DNA from: Bacteroidota bacterium
Lineage (GTDB): Bacteria; Bacteroidota; Bacteroidia; Cytophagales; Cyclobacteriaceae
NCBI GenBank assembly: GCA_023428695.1
Contig: JAEYWY010000006.1
Span: 1-64,000, forward strand
Length of the DNA: 64,000 nucleotides
Direction: 5' to 3'
Part shown: positions 34,691 through 43,191 of the stretch, in pieces
How positions within the stretch are numbered: the stretch's first letter is position 1
Layout: each line of letters begins with the position of its first letter
Notes under the pieces: model-generated
Databases searched by the model: none
What the model was told of the DNA's origin: nothing
The model's input: only the letters and a program-made list of their open reading frames with translations
Program-made: the position numbers and the translations under genes

Positions 34691-34729
34691 AAAAGCAAAG
34701 AAATCCGGGAAACCGGGATATTTGCTTTT
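34691..34729. promoter_or_regulatory. Long hairpin/palindrome upstream of the Gfo/Idh operon
   Basis: AAAAGCAAA and TTTGCTTTT enclose AATCCGG and CCGGGAT around a GAAA loop, giving a nearly continuous inverted repeat of 39 bases. No T-run follows on either strand, so it is not a terminator. It lies 37 bases upstream of the Gfo/Idh start and could be an operator or leader structure. Confidence 0.45.
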
Positions 34730-34786
34730 ACCGGTATGCGCAGTTTGCGAAAGGAGTGTTTACTTCGCGACACAAAATCATAACCA

Positions 34787-35326
34787 TTGAACAGGATTGA
34801 ATTACTTGAATCGATTTCCCGCTATGATACTCCATTCGGCGAAGAAGCTGTGTTCCTGCCATTGTTTGAAGAGCTATTAGCACATCCACGCGCATACTAC
34901 AGGGACCATCTTCCAGGGCACATCACTGCATCATCGTGGATCGTTGACAAAAAAAGGCAGCATGTATTACTTGTGTATCACGCCAAACTCAATCGGTGGC
35001 TTCAACCCGGTGGCCACGCCGACGGCGATGAAGATGTTGTGGCTGTCGCCAGGAAAGAAGCTGAAGAGGAGACCGGGCTGAGGAATTTATCACTAACAAC
35101 ACCGCGTATATTCGACCTTGATGTTCATGTGATTCCTGCGTGGCAGAATTTTCCCGAACACTTTCATTACGATGTCAGGTTTTGCTTTCAAACATCGATG
35201 GATGAGCCGTTGGTGATCAGTGAAGAGTCGCATGACTTGCGCTGGGTTGAATTCGGCGACGATAACGAACTAACCGGGAGAAACAAATCCATACAGCGTA
35301 TGCTTGAAAAGTCACGCAACACCTGA
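34787..35326 (+). CDS. NUDIX hydrolase
   Basis: The 179-residue protein has the Nudix box GGHADGDEDVVAVARKEAEEETGL, with G-x5-E-x7 followed by KE in place of RE. This is a conservative change. The N-terminal FGEEAVFLPLFEELLAHP and the SSWIVDKKRQHVLLVYHAKLNRWLQPGGH context match a Nudix subgroup often annotated simply as NUDIX. The only in-frame start near the domain is TTG at 34787, after an upstream TAA. Substrates are nucleoside diphosphate derivatives, but the precise one is unknown. Confidence 0.88.
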   Translation: MNRIELLESISRYDTPFGEEAVFLPLFEELLAHPRAYYRDHLPGHITASSWIVDKKRQHVLLVYHAKLNRWLQPGGHADGDEDVVAVARKEAEEETGLRNLSLTTPRIFDLDVHVIPAWQNFPEHFHYDVRFCFQTSMDEPLVISEESHDLRWVEFGDDNELTGRNKSIQRMLEKSRNT

Positions 35327-35410
35327 CGGTTGGACATTCTTTTTCGCGGATTGCAGTCCGGATGACACAAGTTATGGGATTTTTTTATACGTTCGCTGCT
35401 ATTGTTATCC

Positions 35411-36367
35411 ATGGCACAGACCGGAACGGACATTGAAACAGCGAAACGACTTTTAAGCAGCGGCGAACTCGTAGCTATCCCGACTGAAACGGTTTACGGA
35501 CTGGCAGCAAACGCATTGAATGCTGACGCTGTGGCCAGGATATTCACGGTTAAAAACAGGCCGGAGTTTGATCCGTTGATTGTTCATGTACCCGACGTTG
35601 ATACCGCCGAACTTTATGTTGAGTCTGTCCCGCATCAGGCATACAAACTGGCAAACTTTTTCTGGCCGGGGCCGCTCACACTGGTACTCAAGAAAAAACC
35701 AATCATTCCTGATCTCGTGACTTCGGGACTCGACACCGTAGGAATCCGTTGCCCTGACCACATCATTACGCGTCAATTGTTGCAGGAGCTTTCATTCCCT
35801 CTCGCGGCACCGAGTGCAAACCCGTTTGGCTACGTAAGCCCTACCCGACCGGATCACGTGATCCAGCAACTCGGCGACAAGATTCCATACGTTCTCGACG
35901 GCGGGCCTTGCACGGTAGGCATTGAGTCAACCATTCTCGGTTTCGAAGATGGGAAGCCTGTCATCTATCGCCTGGGCGGATTGACGGTTGAAAAGATCGA
36001 ACACGTGATTGGCCCGGTCACGATTAAAATCCGCGCCGGCTCCAATCCGCGGGCACCGGGACAGTTGATGAGCCATTATGCACCGCGCAAGAAAGTTATT
36101 CTCGGCAATCCTGACGAGTTGCTCCAACGTTATCCGGCTCATTGTTCGGGTCTCCTGACATTTTCGCGCGACTTCAACTCTCCGCATCAGGTTGTGTTAT
36201 CCCCTTCGGGAAACCTGGAGGAAGCTGCGAAGAACCTGTTCTCTGCGTTGCGGCAACTTGATACCATGCCGGTTGATGTAGTTCTTGCTGAACTGGTGCC
36301 GGATGAAGGCATTGGTCGCGCGATCAACGACAGGTTGCGCAGGGCAGCTGCTGAAAATCAGGAATAA
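35411..36367 (+). CDS. L-threonylcarbamoyladenylate synthase (Sua5/TsaC2 type)
   Basis: The start is ATG at 35411. An upstream TTG at 35402 is in frame but unlikely. The 318-residue protein has the YrdC domain (about 1-195): GELVAIPTETVYGLAANA, IFTVKNRPEFDPLIVHV, FWPGPLTLVLKKK, GIRCPDHIITRQLLQE and PLAAPSANPFGYVSPT. A C-terminal Sua5 domain starts near PGQLMSHYAPRKKV. It makes threonylcarbamoyl-AMP for the t6A37 modification of ANN-decoding tRNAs. Confidence 0.95.
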   Translation: MAQTGTDIETAKRLLSSGELVAIPTETVYGLAANALNADAVARIFTVKNRPEFDPLIVHVPDVDTAELYVESVPHQAYKLANFFWPGPLTLVLKKKPIIPDLVTSGLDTVGIRCPDHIITRQLLQELSFPLAAPSANPFGYVSPTRPDHVIQQLGDKIPYVLDGGPCTVGIESTILGFEDGKPVIYRLGGLTVEKIEHVIGPVTIKIRAGSNPRAPGQLMSHYAPRKKVILGNPDELLQRYPAHCSGLLTFSRDFNSPHQVVLSPSGNLEEAAKNLFSALRQLDTMPVDVVLAELVPDEGIGRAINDRLRRAAAENQE

Positions 36368-36444
36368 ATTCTCATCCGGCATACATTTGTCGACGGTTTT
36401 TCGCTTTATTTTGTTTGAAACGCTAACATTCAATACCGCGCAAA

Positions 36445-37545
36445 ATGAATAAAGTAAAAAAGGTCCTTGTGCTTACCGGTGGCGGCGACTGCCCCGGTCT
36501 TAATGCCGTAATACGTGGCGTTGCAAAACGTGCACGCCGTGAAAAGAACTGGGAAGTCTACGGCAGCATCGAGGCGTTTAACGGGGTGTTCAGTGAACCG
36601 CCCGAACTCGTCAAGCTGATCAGTAAAAGGACCGCTGGCATTCATGTCAAAGGTGGTACCATACTCAAGACAACAAACAAAGGAAACCCGATCAATTTTC
36701 CGGTCGTTCAGCCAGACGGATCGGTCACTCACCTTGACCGTTCGGAGGAACTTGTAAAGCGAATTACGGATCTTGGATTTCACGCAGTAATAAATATCGG
36801 CGGCGACGGGTCGCAACGGATATCGAAAGCGTTGTATGACAAGGGGCTGAACATCATCGGGGTTCCCAAGACGATAGACAATGATTTATCAGCAACTGAT
36901 GTAACGTTTGGTTTTCAGACTGCCGTTCAAATTGCAACGGACAGTATAGACAAACTCGTCACCACAGCTGAAAGCCATCACAGAACGATGATCATGGAAG
37001 TGATGGGTCGGGACGCGGGCTGGATTGCCCTGCACACAGCCATAGCGGGTGGCGCGGAAATATGTCTGATCCCCGAAATACCTTACGATATCAATAAGAT
37101 CGTGAAGCGATTGAATGCGCGTTACAAAAACGGCAGAGGCTTCGCCAACATCGTTATCGCCGAGGGAGCAAAACCCAAAGAAGGCACCATCACGTCGTCG
37201 GCTAACGACAAGCGTTCTGAACACGTCCGGCTGGGTGGCGTCGCATATCAGTTATCGAGACAACTGAAGGATGCCGGCTGTGCTGCTGAAATCCGCGAAA
37301 CCGTTCTTGGTCATGTTCAGCGTGGTGGAACACCCGTCGCCTACGACCGCGTGCTTGCAACGCTTTATGGTGTAAAAGCTTTCGAACTTGTTCTTGAAGG
37401 CGACTTTGGAAAGATGGTTGCATTTCGCAACAATGCGATTACGTCGGTGTCGCTTGAAGAAGCGACAAAGAGCTACAACTTCGTTGACAAGGATTCCTAT
37501 CTGGTAAAAGCAGCCAGAGGACTTGGCATCAGCTTCGGCGACTGA
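36445..37545 (+). CDS. pfkA: 6-phosphofructokinase
   Basis: The 366-residue protein has all PFK motifs: TGGGDCPGLNAVIRG (11-25), INIGGDGSQ (117-124), PKTIDNDLSATDVTFGFQTA (141-160) and EVMGRDAGWIALH. It carries Gly in the GGDG position, typical of ATP use, but Lys in PKTIDND where E. coli PfkA has Gly. This G/K combination is known in a separate clade and leaves the phosphoryl donor open. It catalyses fructose-6-phosphate to fructose-1,6-bisphosphate. It is followed by pgk in the same direction. Confidence 0.95.
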   Translation: MNKVKKVLVLTGGGDCPGLNAVIRGVAKRARREKNWEVYGSIEAFNGVFSEPPELVKLISKRTAGIHVKGGTILKTTNKGNPINFPVVQPDGSVTHLDRSEELVKRITDLGFHAVINIGGDGSQRISKALYDKGLNIIGVPKTIDNDLSATDVTFGFQTAVQIATDSIDKLVTTAESHHRTMIMEVMGRDAGWIALHTAIAGGAEICLIPEIPYDINKIVKRLNARYKNGRGFANIVIAEGAKPKEGTITSSANDKRSEHVRLGGVAYQLSRQLKDAGCAAEIRETVLGHVQRGGTPVAYDRVLATLYGVKAFELVLEGDFGKMVAFRNNAITSVSLEEATKSYNFVDKDSYLVKAARGLGISFGD

Positions 37546-37628
37546 CGGTTTCAAACGATTGAATTCGGGCCCGGCAAAATAGCCGGTCATTTTTGCGGCA
37601 TCCGTGACCGGGGAAAACGCAAAAAGTT

Positions 37629-37636
37629 TAGCTTTG
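37629..37636 (+). promoter_or_regulatory. Candidate -7 box for pgk
   Basis: TAGCTTTG matches TAnnTTTG about 100 bases upstream of pgk. No TTTG sits at the right -33 distance, so support is partial. Confidence 0.35.
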
Positions 37637-37736
37637 CATTCGCTCGAAAATTGACCTTTAACCGTTCCAAGCGGGTGGTATACTGACATCGGTACACCGA
37701 ATTATCAATCATTCAAACACAATTCTACAACAGATT

Positions 37737-38924
37737 ATGAAGACGATTAACGACATCAATTTCAAAGGCAAGCGCGCGCTGATCCGTGTCGATTTTAACG
37801 TTCCTCTCGACAAGAGCTTTAACGTCACTGATGACAACAGAATCAGGGCTACAATACCTACGCTGAAGAAAATCCTCGCTGACGGTGGCAGCTGCATTTT
37901 GATGTCGCACCTCGGTCGTCCGAAGGAAGGACCTGAAGAGAAGTATTCACTTAAACACGCCATCAAAAAAACCGAAGAACTACTTGGAACGTCAGTGAAG
38001 TTTGCCGGCGATTGCATCGGTGATGAAGCGTTCAAATTATCGGCCGCGCTGAAGCCTGGTGAAGTGTTGCTGCTTGAAAACCTGCGCTTCTACAAGCAGG
38101 AAGAAAAAGGCGATGTCGCTTTCGCTGAAAAATTAAGTAAGCACGGTGACATCTATGTAAACGATGCCTTCGGAACGGCTCACCGTGCACATGCATCAAC
38201 GACGATCGTTGCACAGTTCTTCAATGAAAAATGCGCGGGTCTGGTGATGGGTGCCGAGCTCGCTAATGCAAAGAAGGTCCTTGAAAATGCTGCGCGCCCC
38301 TTTACGGCAATTATGGGCGGCGCAAAGATCTCGGACAAGATTCTCATTATCGAAAACCTCCTCGACAAGGTGAACAACCTTATCATCGGTGGTGGGATGG
38401 CCTACACATTCTTCAAAGCAATGGGTGGCAACATTGGGAACTCTCTGGTTGAAACTGATAAGCTTGAACTGGCCGGTGAACTCATCAAAAAAGCAAAGGC
38501 AAAGGGCGTTGACCTTCTGCTTCCTATTGACTCTGTCATTGCCGACAAGTTCGCTGCTGACGCAGACACAAATGTTGCAAACAATAATAACATCCCCGAT
38601 GGCTGGATGGGACTTGATATCGGTCCGCAGGCAACAGCTGTGTTCAGCAAAACTGTTGAAGCTTCAAAAACCATTTTATGGAACGGTCCTATGGGTGTTT
38701 TCGAAATGGAGAAGTTTGCATCAGGAACAAAAGGGATTGCCGATGCTGTCGTTAAGGCAACCAGGAACGGAGCGTTCTCTCTCATCGGTGGTGGCGACTC
38801 TGCAGCTGCTGTAAACCAATTCGGTTATAACGATGACGTGAGTTACGTGAGCACCGGCGGTGGTGCTCTCCTCGAATACTTCGAAGGTAAGGTACTGCCG
38901 GGTGTAGCCGCACTTGACAAATAA
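37737..38924 (+). CDS. pgk: Phosphoglycerate kinase
   Basis: This 395-residue, full-length PGK has N-terminal [10 protein letters not shown] (3-PG site), [21 protein letters not shown] and [13 protein letters not shown]. The C-terminal nucleotide domain has [31 protein letters not shown] and GGGDSAAAV. It converts 1,3-bisphosphoglycerate and ADP to 3-phosphoglycerate and ATP. A strong terminator follows. Confidence 0.98.
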   Translation: MKTINDINFKGKRALIRVDFNVPLDKSFNVTDDNRIRATIPTLKKILADGGSCILMSHLGRPKEGPEEKYSLKHAIKKTEELLGTSVKFAGDCIGDEAFKLSAALKPGEVLLLENLRFYKQEEKGDVAFAEKLSKHGDIYVNDAFGTAHRAHASTTIVAQFFNEKCAGLVMGAELANAKKVLENAARPFTAIMGGAKISDKILIIENLLDKVNNLIIGGGMAYTFFKAMGGNIGNSLVETDKLELAGELIKKAKAKGVDLLLPIDSVIADKFAADADTNVANNNNIPDGWMGLDIGPQATAVFSKTVEASKTILWNGPMGVFEMEKFASGTKGIADAVVKATRNGAFSLIGGGDSAAAVNQFGYNDDVSYVSTGGGALLEYFEGKVLPGVAALDK

Positions 38925-38940
38925 CAAAATCAGCCAACAA

Positions 38941-38970
38941 AAAAAGGGACATCGTTATGTGTCCCTTTTT
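38941..38970. terminator. Bidirectional terminator between pgk and the HIT gene
   Basis: AAAAAGGGACA and TGTCCCTTTTT form an 11-bp stem with an 8-base loop. T-runs appear on both strands, so it can serve pgk (plus) and greA-HIT (minus). Confidence 0.9.
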
Positions 38971-38985
38971 TTTCGATTAAGTTTC

Positions 38986-39381
38986 TTAGCTCAGATTCTT
39001 TCGGATTTTCTCCTGCATCGCAGCGAGTTCCTCTTTCGAAGGAGATATCTTCGGCTGCATGAAGTTGATATCGTTCATCGTATTCAGCGGAACGAGGTGC
39101 ACATGCGTGTGCGGGACTTCGAGTCCGATGACAGCCACGCCGATGCGTTTACACGGAACACTGCGATTGATCGCAACTGCGACTTTTTTCGCAAATACCA
39201 TCAACCCACCCAGCAGTTCATCGTCGAGATCGAAGACGTAATCAACTTCCTGCTTGGGGACGACCAGTACGTGGCCATGAACCAGTGGATTGATGTCAAG
39301 GAAGGCAATGTATTTGTCATCCTCAGCAACAATGTAACCCGGAATTTCGCGGCTGATAATTCTTGAAAATATAGAAGCCAT
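38986..39381 (-). CDS. HIT-family protein (histidine triad hydrolase)
   Basis: This 131-residue Hint-like protein has SRIISREIPGYIVAEDDKYIAFLDINPLVHGHVLVVPK and the triad HTHVHLVP (around residue 90) with H-x-H-x-H spacing. It hydrolyses purine nucleoside phosphoramidates. It starts 2 bases after the greA stop, so the two form an operon. Confidence 0.95.
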   Translation of the reverse strand: MASIFSRIISREIPGYIVAEDDKYIAFLDINPLVHGHVLVVPKQEVDYVFDLDDELLGGLMVFAKKVAVAINRSVPCKRIGVAVIGLEVPHTHVHLVPLNTMNDINFMQPKISPSKEELAAMQEKIRKNLS

Positions 39382-39383
39382 AA

Positions 39384-39857
39384 TCAGGCAGTTATATCTA
39401 CCACTTCGAATTCAACTTCGCCGGCAGGCGTCTTGATTTTTGCTGTTTCGCCCTTTGTTTTGCCGAGCAGGCCTTTTCCAATCGGCGACATGGTTGAAAT
39501 CTTACCTGCTTTAAGGTCAGCTTCTTCTTCAGATACTAATGTGTACGTTACTGACGCACCGTTCTTTTTATTTTTGATCGTCACCTTTGAAAGGATCGAC
39601 ACGCGTGACGTATCGATGTTTGTTTCATCGAGCAGACGTGCATTGGCAACGAGATCTTCAAGTTGAGCGATTTTCGCTTCGAGGTGACCTTGTGCGTCTT
39701 TAGCGGCGTCATACTCGGCATTTTCGCTCAGATCTCCCTTGTCACGCGCTTCCGCGATCTGGCGCGCGATGTCTGCACGGCCCTTCGATTTCAATTCCGC
39801 CAACTCACTCTTCAGTCTTTCAAGGCCATCCTTTGTATAATATGACACTTTGCCCAT
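39384..39857 (-). CDS. greA: Transcription elongation factor GreA
   Basis: The 157-residue protein has the N-terminal coiled coil (YYTKDGLERLKSELAELKSKGRADIARQIAEARDKGDLSENAEYDAAKDAQ, about 6-56) with the acidic tip DKGDLSENAEYDAA. A C-terminal FKBP-like domain follows (PIGKGLLGKTKGETAKIKTPAGEVEFEVVDI). It rescues arrested RNA polymerase by stimulating transcript cleavage. Confidence 0.97.
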   Translation of the reverse strand: MGKVSYYTKDGLERLKSELAELKSKGRADIARQIAEARDKGDLSENAEYDAAKDAQGHLEAKIAQLEDLVANARLLDETNIDTSRVSILSKVTIKNKKNGASVTYTLVSEEEADLKAGKISTMSPIGKGLLGKTKGETAKIKTPAGEVEFEVVDITA

Positions 39858-39921
39858 ACAATTAAATATTTAGCAGTCCGGTTGTAATTTATTCGGCGTA
39901 GGATCCATTCCGTTCGCCTGC

Positions 39922-39964
39922 GACAAAAAAAGAAGCAACGGCCTCCTGATAAGAGGCCGTTGCT
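39922..39964 (-). terminator. Rho-independent terminator between the pentapeptide gene and greA
   Basis: A 12-bp stem (AGCAACGGCCTC with its complement, 39934-39945 and 39953-39964) and 7-base loop are followed on the minus strand by TTCTTTTTTTG. It would stop transcripts arriving from the gene at 40006-40851. Confidence 0.85.
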
Positions 39965-39971
39965 GATATGA

Positions 39972-40002
39972 CAAAGGTAATACTTAATTTAATTATTCCA
40001 AA
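39972..40002 (-). promoter_or_regulatory. Consensus Bacteroidota promoter facing greA
   Basis: The minus strand has TTTG (39999-40002), a 19-base spacer and TACCTTTG (39972-39979), an exact match to TTTG-N19-TAnnTTTG. Transcription would start near 39965, at the very base of the terminator hairpin. Confidence 0.65.
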
Positions 40003-40005
40003 AAC

Positions 40006-40851
40006 TCAGGCGTCAACCAGCGCAGGAAAGGCTGCTTTGATCTGATCGAGGATTTCATCGTCGAACTGTGCAAGGTAGAGCGTTTTCACTTTCGCGAGTT
40101 GCTCAACAGAAAGCCCTTTGGCACCTCGCAAATCCGCTTTATACAAGCTCGCGTTTTCGAAATCCGCTCCCATCAGGTAACAGTTTCTCAGGTCGGCTTC
40201 CATCAGGAATGCATTCCTGAAGTTCGCCTTAATAAGGAAGGCGCCTTCGAAGCATGTTTTGATAAGGAACGCGTCCTTAAAATTTGCTCCGCTCGCGTAG
40301 GCCCCGCGAAGGATAGCCTGATTCAGGTTGGAATTTTCAAAGTTGGTTTGATTCAGGCGCGCGTTCTCGAAATTTGATTCGATCAGCGACGACTGCGAAA
40401 CATTGGATGAATTGAGATTCGATCCGGAAAGGTTTACATAGTTGAGATTCGTTCTCGGCAGGTAACAGTTTACGAGATTGATTTCGTGAATGTTGTGACG
40501 ATTCAGACGTTTGATGTTACCCACGGTGCGAAATGCCGCTTCTTCCGATTCCCAAAGACGAAAGTCATCGATCTCATCTTTGTAAGTACGTATCCGCTGA
40601 CGGGTTTCTCCGTTTTTATTCAACCAGAAAATCAGGATACCGATAACCGCGATATCGAAGATCATACCGTGAGCTTCGGCAAGAACCTGCTGGATGAACG
40701 TATCAAAATCCCGGAGATAATATTGAAGACTAAGGGTGATCACCACAATTGTGACCATAACAAGTACAAGCGATGATGTGAGCAGAGGCTTTTCAATGAT
40801 TGAATTGAAAATCTCCCCGATTCTTCTGATACGCCTGTTAGAGTTAGCCAT
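40006..40851 (-). CDS. Membrane-anchored pentapeptide-repeat protein
   Basis: Residues 20-80 hold two transmembrane segments (SLVLVMVTIVVITLSLQYYL and MIFDIAVIGILIFWL). From about 125 on, pentapeptide repeats of the A(D/N)LxN type run for some 110 residues (LNYVNLSGSNLNSSNVSQSS, FENARLNQTNFENSNL, FRNAFLMEADLRN and similar). They would form a right-handed quadrilateral beta helix. The repeat domain is probably cytosolic. Function is unknown. Some pentapeptide proteins mimic DNA and protect gyrase, but those are not membrane-anchored. Confidence 0.9.
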   Translation of the reverse strand: MANSNRRIRRIGEIFNSIIEKPLLTSSLVLVMVTIVVITLSLQYYLRDFDTFIQQVLAEAHGMIFDIAVIGILIFWLNKNGETRQRIRTYKDEIDDFRLWESEEAAFRTVGNIKRLNRHNIHEINLVNCYLPRTNLNYVNLSGSNLNSSNVSQSSLIESNFENARLNQTNFENSNLNQAILRGAYASGANFKDAFLIKTCFEGAFLIKANFRNAFLMEADLRNCYLMGADFENASLYKADLRGAKGLSVEQLAKVKTLYLAQFDDEILDQIKAAFPALVDA

Positions 40852-40876
40852 ATGTGCCCTGCACCGTTCAACCCAG

Positions 40877-41821
40877 TCAAAAGGCGAGATTAAGTGCCTT
40901 TATTTTGGAAGTCAAAACTACATTAATTTTCACGTGCGATTCAAATGTCCACCCGGCAATATGCGGGGTCAATATTACATTCGATCTTTCTCGCAGTGAA
41001 TTGAAGACGGTTTGTTGTTGTGCAGTCAGTTTATGCAAACGTTCATTCTCCAGGACATCAAGTACGGCCCCACGAACCTTCCCCTCGTTTATAGCATCGT
41101 TTAAATCCGCAAGTGACACAATCTCACCACGGGCAGTGTTAATAAGAATGAATCGCTTTCTGAATTTATCAAAAAATTCCCGATTTGCCATGTTGCGTGT
41201 TTCATCCGTAAGCGGGACGTGAAGACTCAGCATATCGGCCTCATCGAAGATGCGTTCCCGCGTTGACTCGGTGGCATATTCATCAGAATAATCAGTTTTA
41301 TATTTATCGTAAGCCAAAACATTACATGAAAAGCCCTTCAGCCTTCTGGCAAATGCCTGACCCATGTTCCCGTAACCGATGATGCCCACCGTTTTTCCCA
41401 TGACCTCTTCCCCGCGGTTTCCCTCGCGATCCCAAACATATTCACGGACCTGATGATCGCCATGGGGAAGCTTGCGCATCAGTGCCAGCAACGCCCCGAT
41501 CGTATACTCACCAACGGCGTCGCGATTTCCTTCGGAAGCATGAAGGACATGAATACCTTTTTCTTCCAGGTAAGTAACGTCCAGATTATCGAGGCCTGCA
41601 CCGGCACGACCAATAAATCTCACTGTGGGCGTGTCGCCGAGCAAGTCGCGATCAATGGTCGTTTTACTACGCACAATTAATCCGTCGTAACCCTGGTGCA
41701 TCGCTTTAATCTGATCACGTGTTAAATCAGGACGATAGTCGGTTTTCCAGCCGATTTCATCCATCAACCGGAACAAGCTTTCATGCATACTATCAACAAC
41801 AAGACAAACCGGTATCTTCAT
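40877..41821 (-). CDS. D-2-hydroxyacid dehydrogenase (phosphoglycerate dehydrogenase-like)
   Basis: The 314-residue protein has the NAD motif GIIGYGNMGQAFARRL (about 143-158) and the catalytic trio Arg in INTARGE, Glu in DVLENE and His in TPHIAGWT. The N-terminal domain has VRSKTTIDRDLL and RAGAGLDNLD. It lacks the C-terminal ACT domain of long SerA enzymes, so it may be a short 3-phosphoglycerate dehydrogenase or act on another 2-hydroxyacid. It overlaps mgtE by one base (TGATG). Confidence 0.9.
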   Translation of the reverse strand: MKIPVCLVVDSMHESLFRLMDEIGWKTDYRPDLTRDQIKAMHQGYDGLIVRSKTTIDRDLLGDTPTVRFIGRAGAGLDNLDVTYLEEKGIHVLHASEGNRDAVGEYTIGALLALMRKLPHGDHQVREYVWDREGNRGEEVMGKTVGIIGYGNMGQAFARRLKGFSCNVLAYDKYKTDYSDEYATESTRERIFDEADMLSLHVPLTDETRNMANREFFDKFRKRFILINTARGEIVSLADLNDAINEGKVRGAVLDVLENERLHKLTAQQQTVFNSLRERSNVILTPHIAGWTFESHVKINVVLTSKIKALNLAF

Positions 41822-43191
41822 CAGAGCATAAGATGTACAGTGAAAAAATAAATTGTCAGTCCGAGTAAATCATTCGTTGTTGTAATGAACGGACCGGAAG
41901 CCAGAGCAGGGTTGAACCCAAAGCGGTTAAGAATAAGGGGCGTAATCGTACCGATGAATGAAGCAAAAACGATCACACTAAACAACGCTATACTCACCAC
42001 AGTAGAAAGCTCAAATTCATTAAACAGAACTATGTTTGCCGCGACCACCAGCACGGACAGAAACAATCCGTTAAGTAAGGCAACGAAAAAGACCTTCACA
42101 AGTCGTTTCGATAAGCTGATGTCAACGAAGGCAGAACTAGCCAGACTCTGTACGATAAGCGACGATGATTGAATACCCACGTTTCCTCCGGTAGCCTGTA
42201 TCAGCGGAATAAAAAATGCAATGGCAGTAACGCGTGCGAGCTCTGTTTCAAAGAGTCCCATGAATTTTGCATTCAAAAGGCCGCCGAAAATACCAATGAC
42301 AAGCCACGGCAATCTCGCGCGCGTATTGCGCCAGACGCTGTCATCTTCCTCCACGTCCTCACTGATACCAGCCATGAGTTGTCTTTCCTCCTCGGCCTGC
42401 TCTGTGATCACGTCGACGATATCATCGATTGTGATACGACCCACAAGCTGGTTCTGCACATTCACAACCGGGAGCGATTCGAGGTCGTACTTCTTCATGA
42501 TTTCCGCGACCTCGCCATCTTCCTGATAGGTTTGAACACTCATTATATCGGCTTCGTAAATATCCGCCACGATGGTTCGCGCATCGGATATGATCAAATC
42601 CTGCAATGCCACTTTTCCAAGAAGACGATTCTGCTCATCGACGACGTAAACCTGATAGAATTTCGAAACGTTCTCGGCCTGCTTCCTGATTTCATCCACG
42701 CATTGAACGACAGTCCAGTCGATACGCGCCTTGATCAGCTCTTTTGCCATCAATCCACCGGCAACGTTGGCTTCGTATCGAAGCAGTTCGGTGACCTGTT
42801 CACGCAATTCGTGATCGAGAAGGACGAGTACCTGCTCGCGATCCTTTACGGGAAGTTCATTTAGAATGTCCGCACTGTCGTCACTGGCGAGCTGGTTGAG
42901 CAGCGCGGCAATTACGGGAGGCTCATAGATCGCAAGGTTCCGATGACGGGTATCAGGATCAAGATTGTTAACGACCTGTGCCTGTAATTCGGTTGAATGC
43001 AGGCCGAGCACGAACTTTCCGTCTTCGGCAGAAAGCTCCGTCAGAAGAGATGCAATGTCTTCGGGCTTGACATCTTCCAGCGACTGTCGGATGAAATCTT
43101 CCTGTTTCTCATCAAGTGCCTGCTGAAAGCGTTCGAGAAATTCCTTTGTAAGTTCAAATTCCACCAGGTGCTGTTCCACGACTTTCTTCAA
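41821..43191 (-). CDS. mgtE: Magnesium transporter MgtE
   Basis: The 456-residue protein has the three MgtE parts: an N-terminal helical domain (about 10-130, VKPEDIASLLTELSAEDGKFVLGLHS), two CBS domains (about 135-260), and five C-terminal membrane helices with the pore motif QATGGNVGIQSSSLIVQSLA and ending in FITTTNDLLGLTIYFF. It imports Mg2+ and is gated by intracellular Mg2+. Its start overlaps the rsmA 3' end by 38 bases. Confidence 0.96.
   Translation of the reverse strand: MKKVVEQHLVEFELTKEFLERFQQALDEKQEDFIRQSLEDVKPEDIASLLTELSAEDGKFVLGLHSTELQAQVVNNLDPDTRHRNLAIYEPPVIAALLNQLASDDSADILNELPVKDREQVLVLLDHELREQVTELLRYEANVAGGLMAKELIKARIDWTVVQCVDEIRKQAENVSKFYQVYVVDEQNRLLGKVALQDLIISDARTIVADIYEADIMSVQTYQEDGEVAEIMKKYDLESLPVVNVQNQLVGRITIDDIVDVITEQAEEERQLMAGISEDVEEDDSVWRNTRARLPWLVIGIFGGLLNAKFMGLFETELARVTAIAFFIPLIQATGGNVGIQSSSLIVQSLASSAFVDISLSKRLVKVFFVALLNGLFLSVLVVAANIVLFNEFELSTVVSIALFSVIVFASFIGTITPLILNRFGFNPALASGPFITTTNDLLGLTIYFFTVHLML

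Noticed and set aside
42169..42864. 231-residue open reading on the plus strand
   Set aside because: It is entirely antisense to mgtE, whose domains are intact, and has the Cys/His/Phe-rich composition of a shadow frame.
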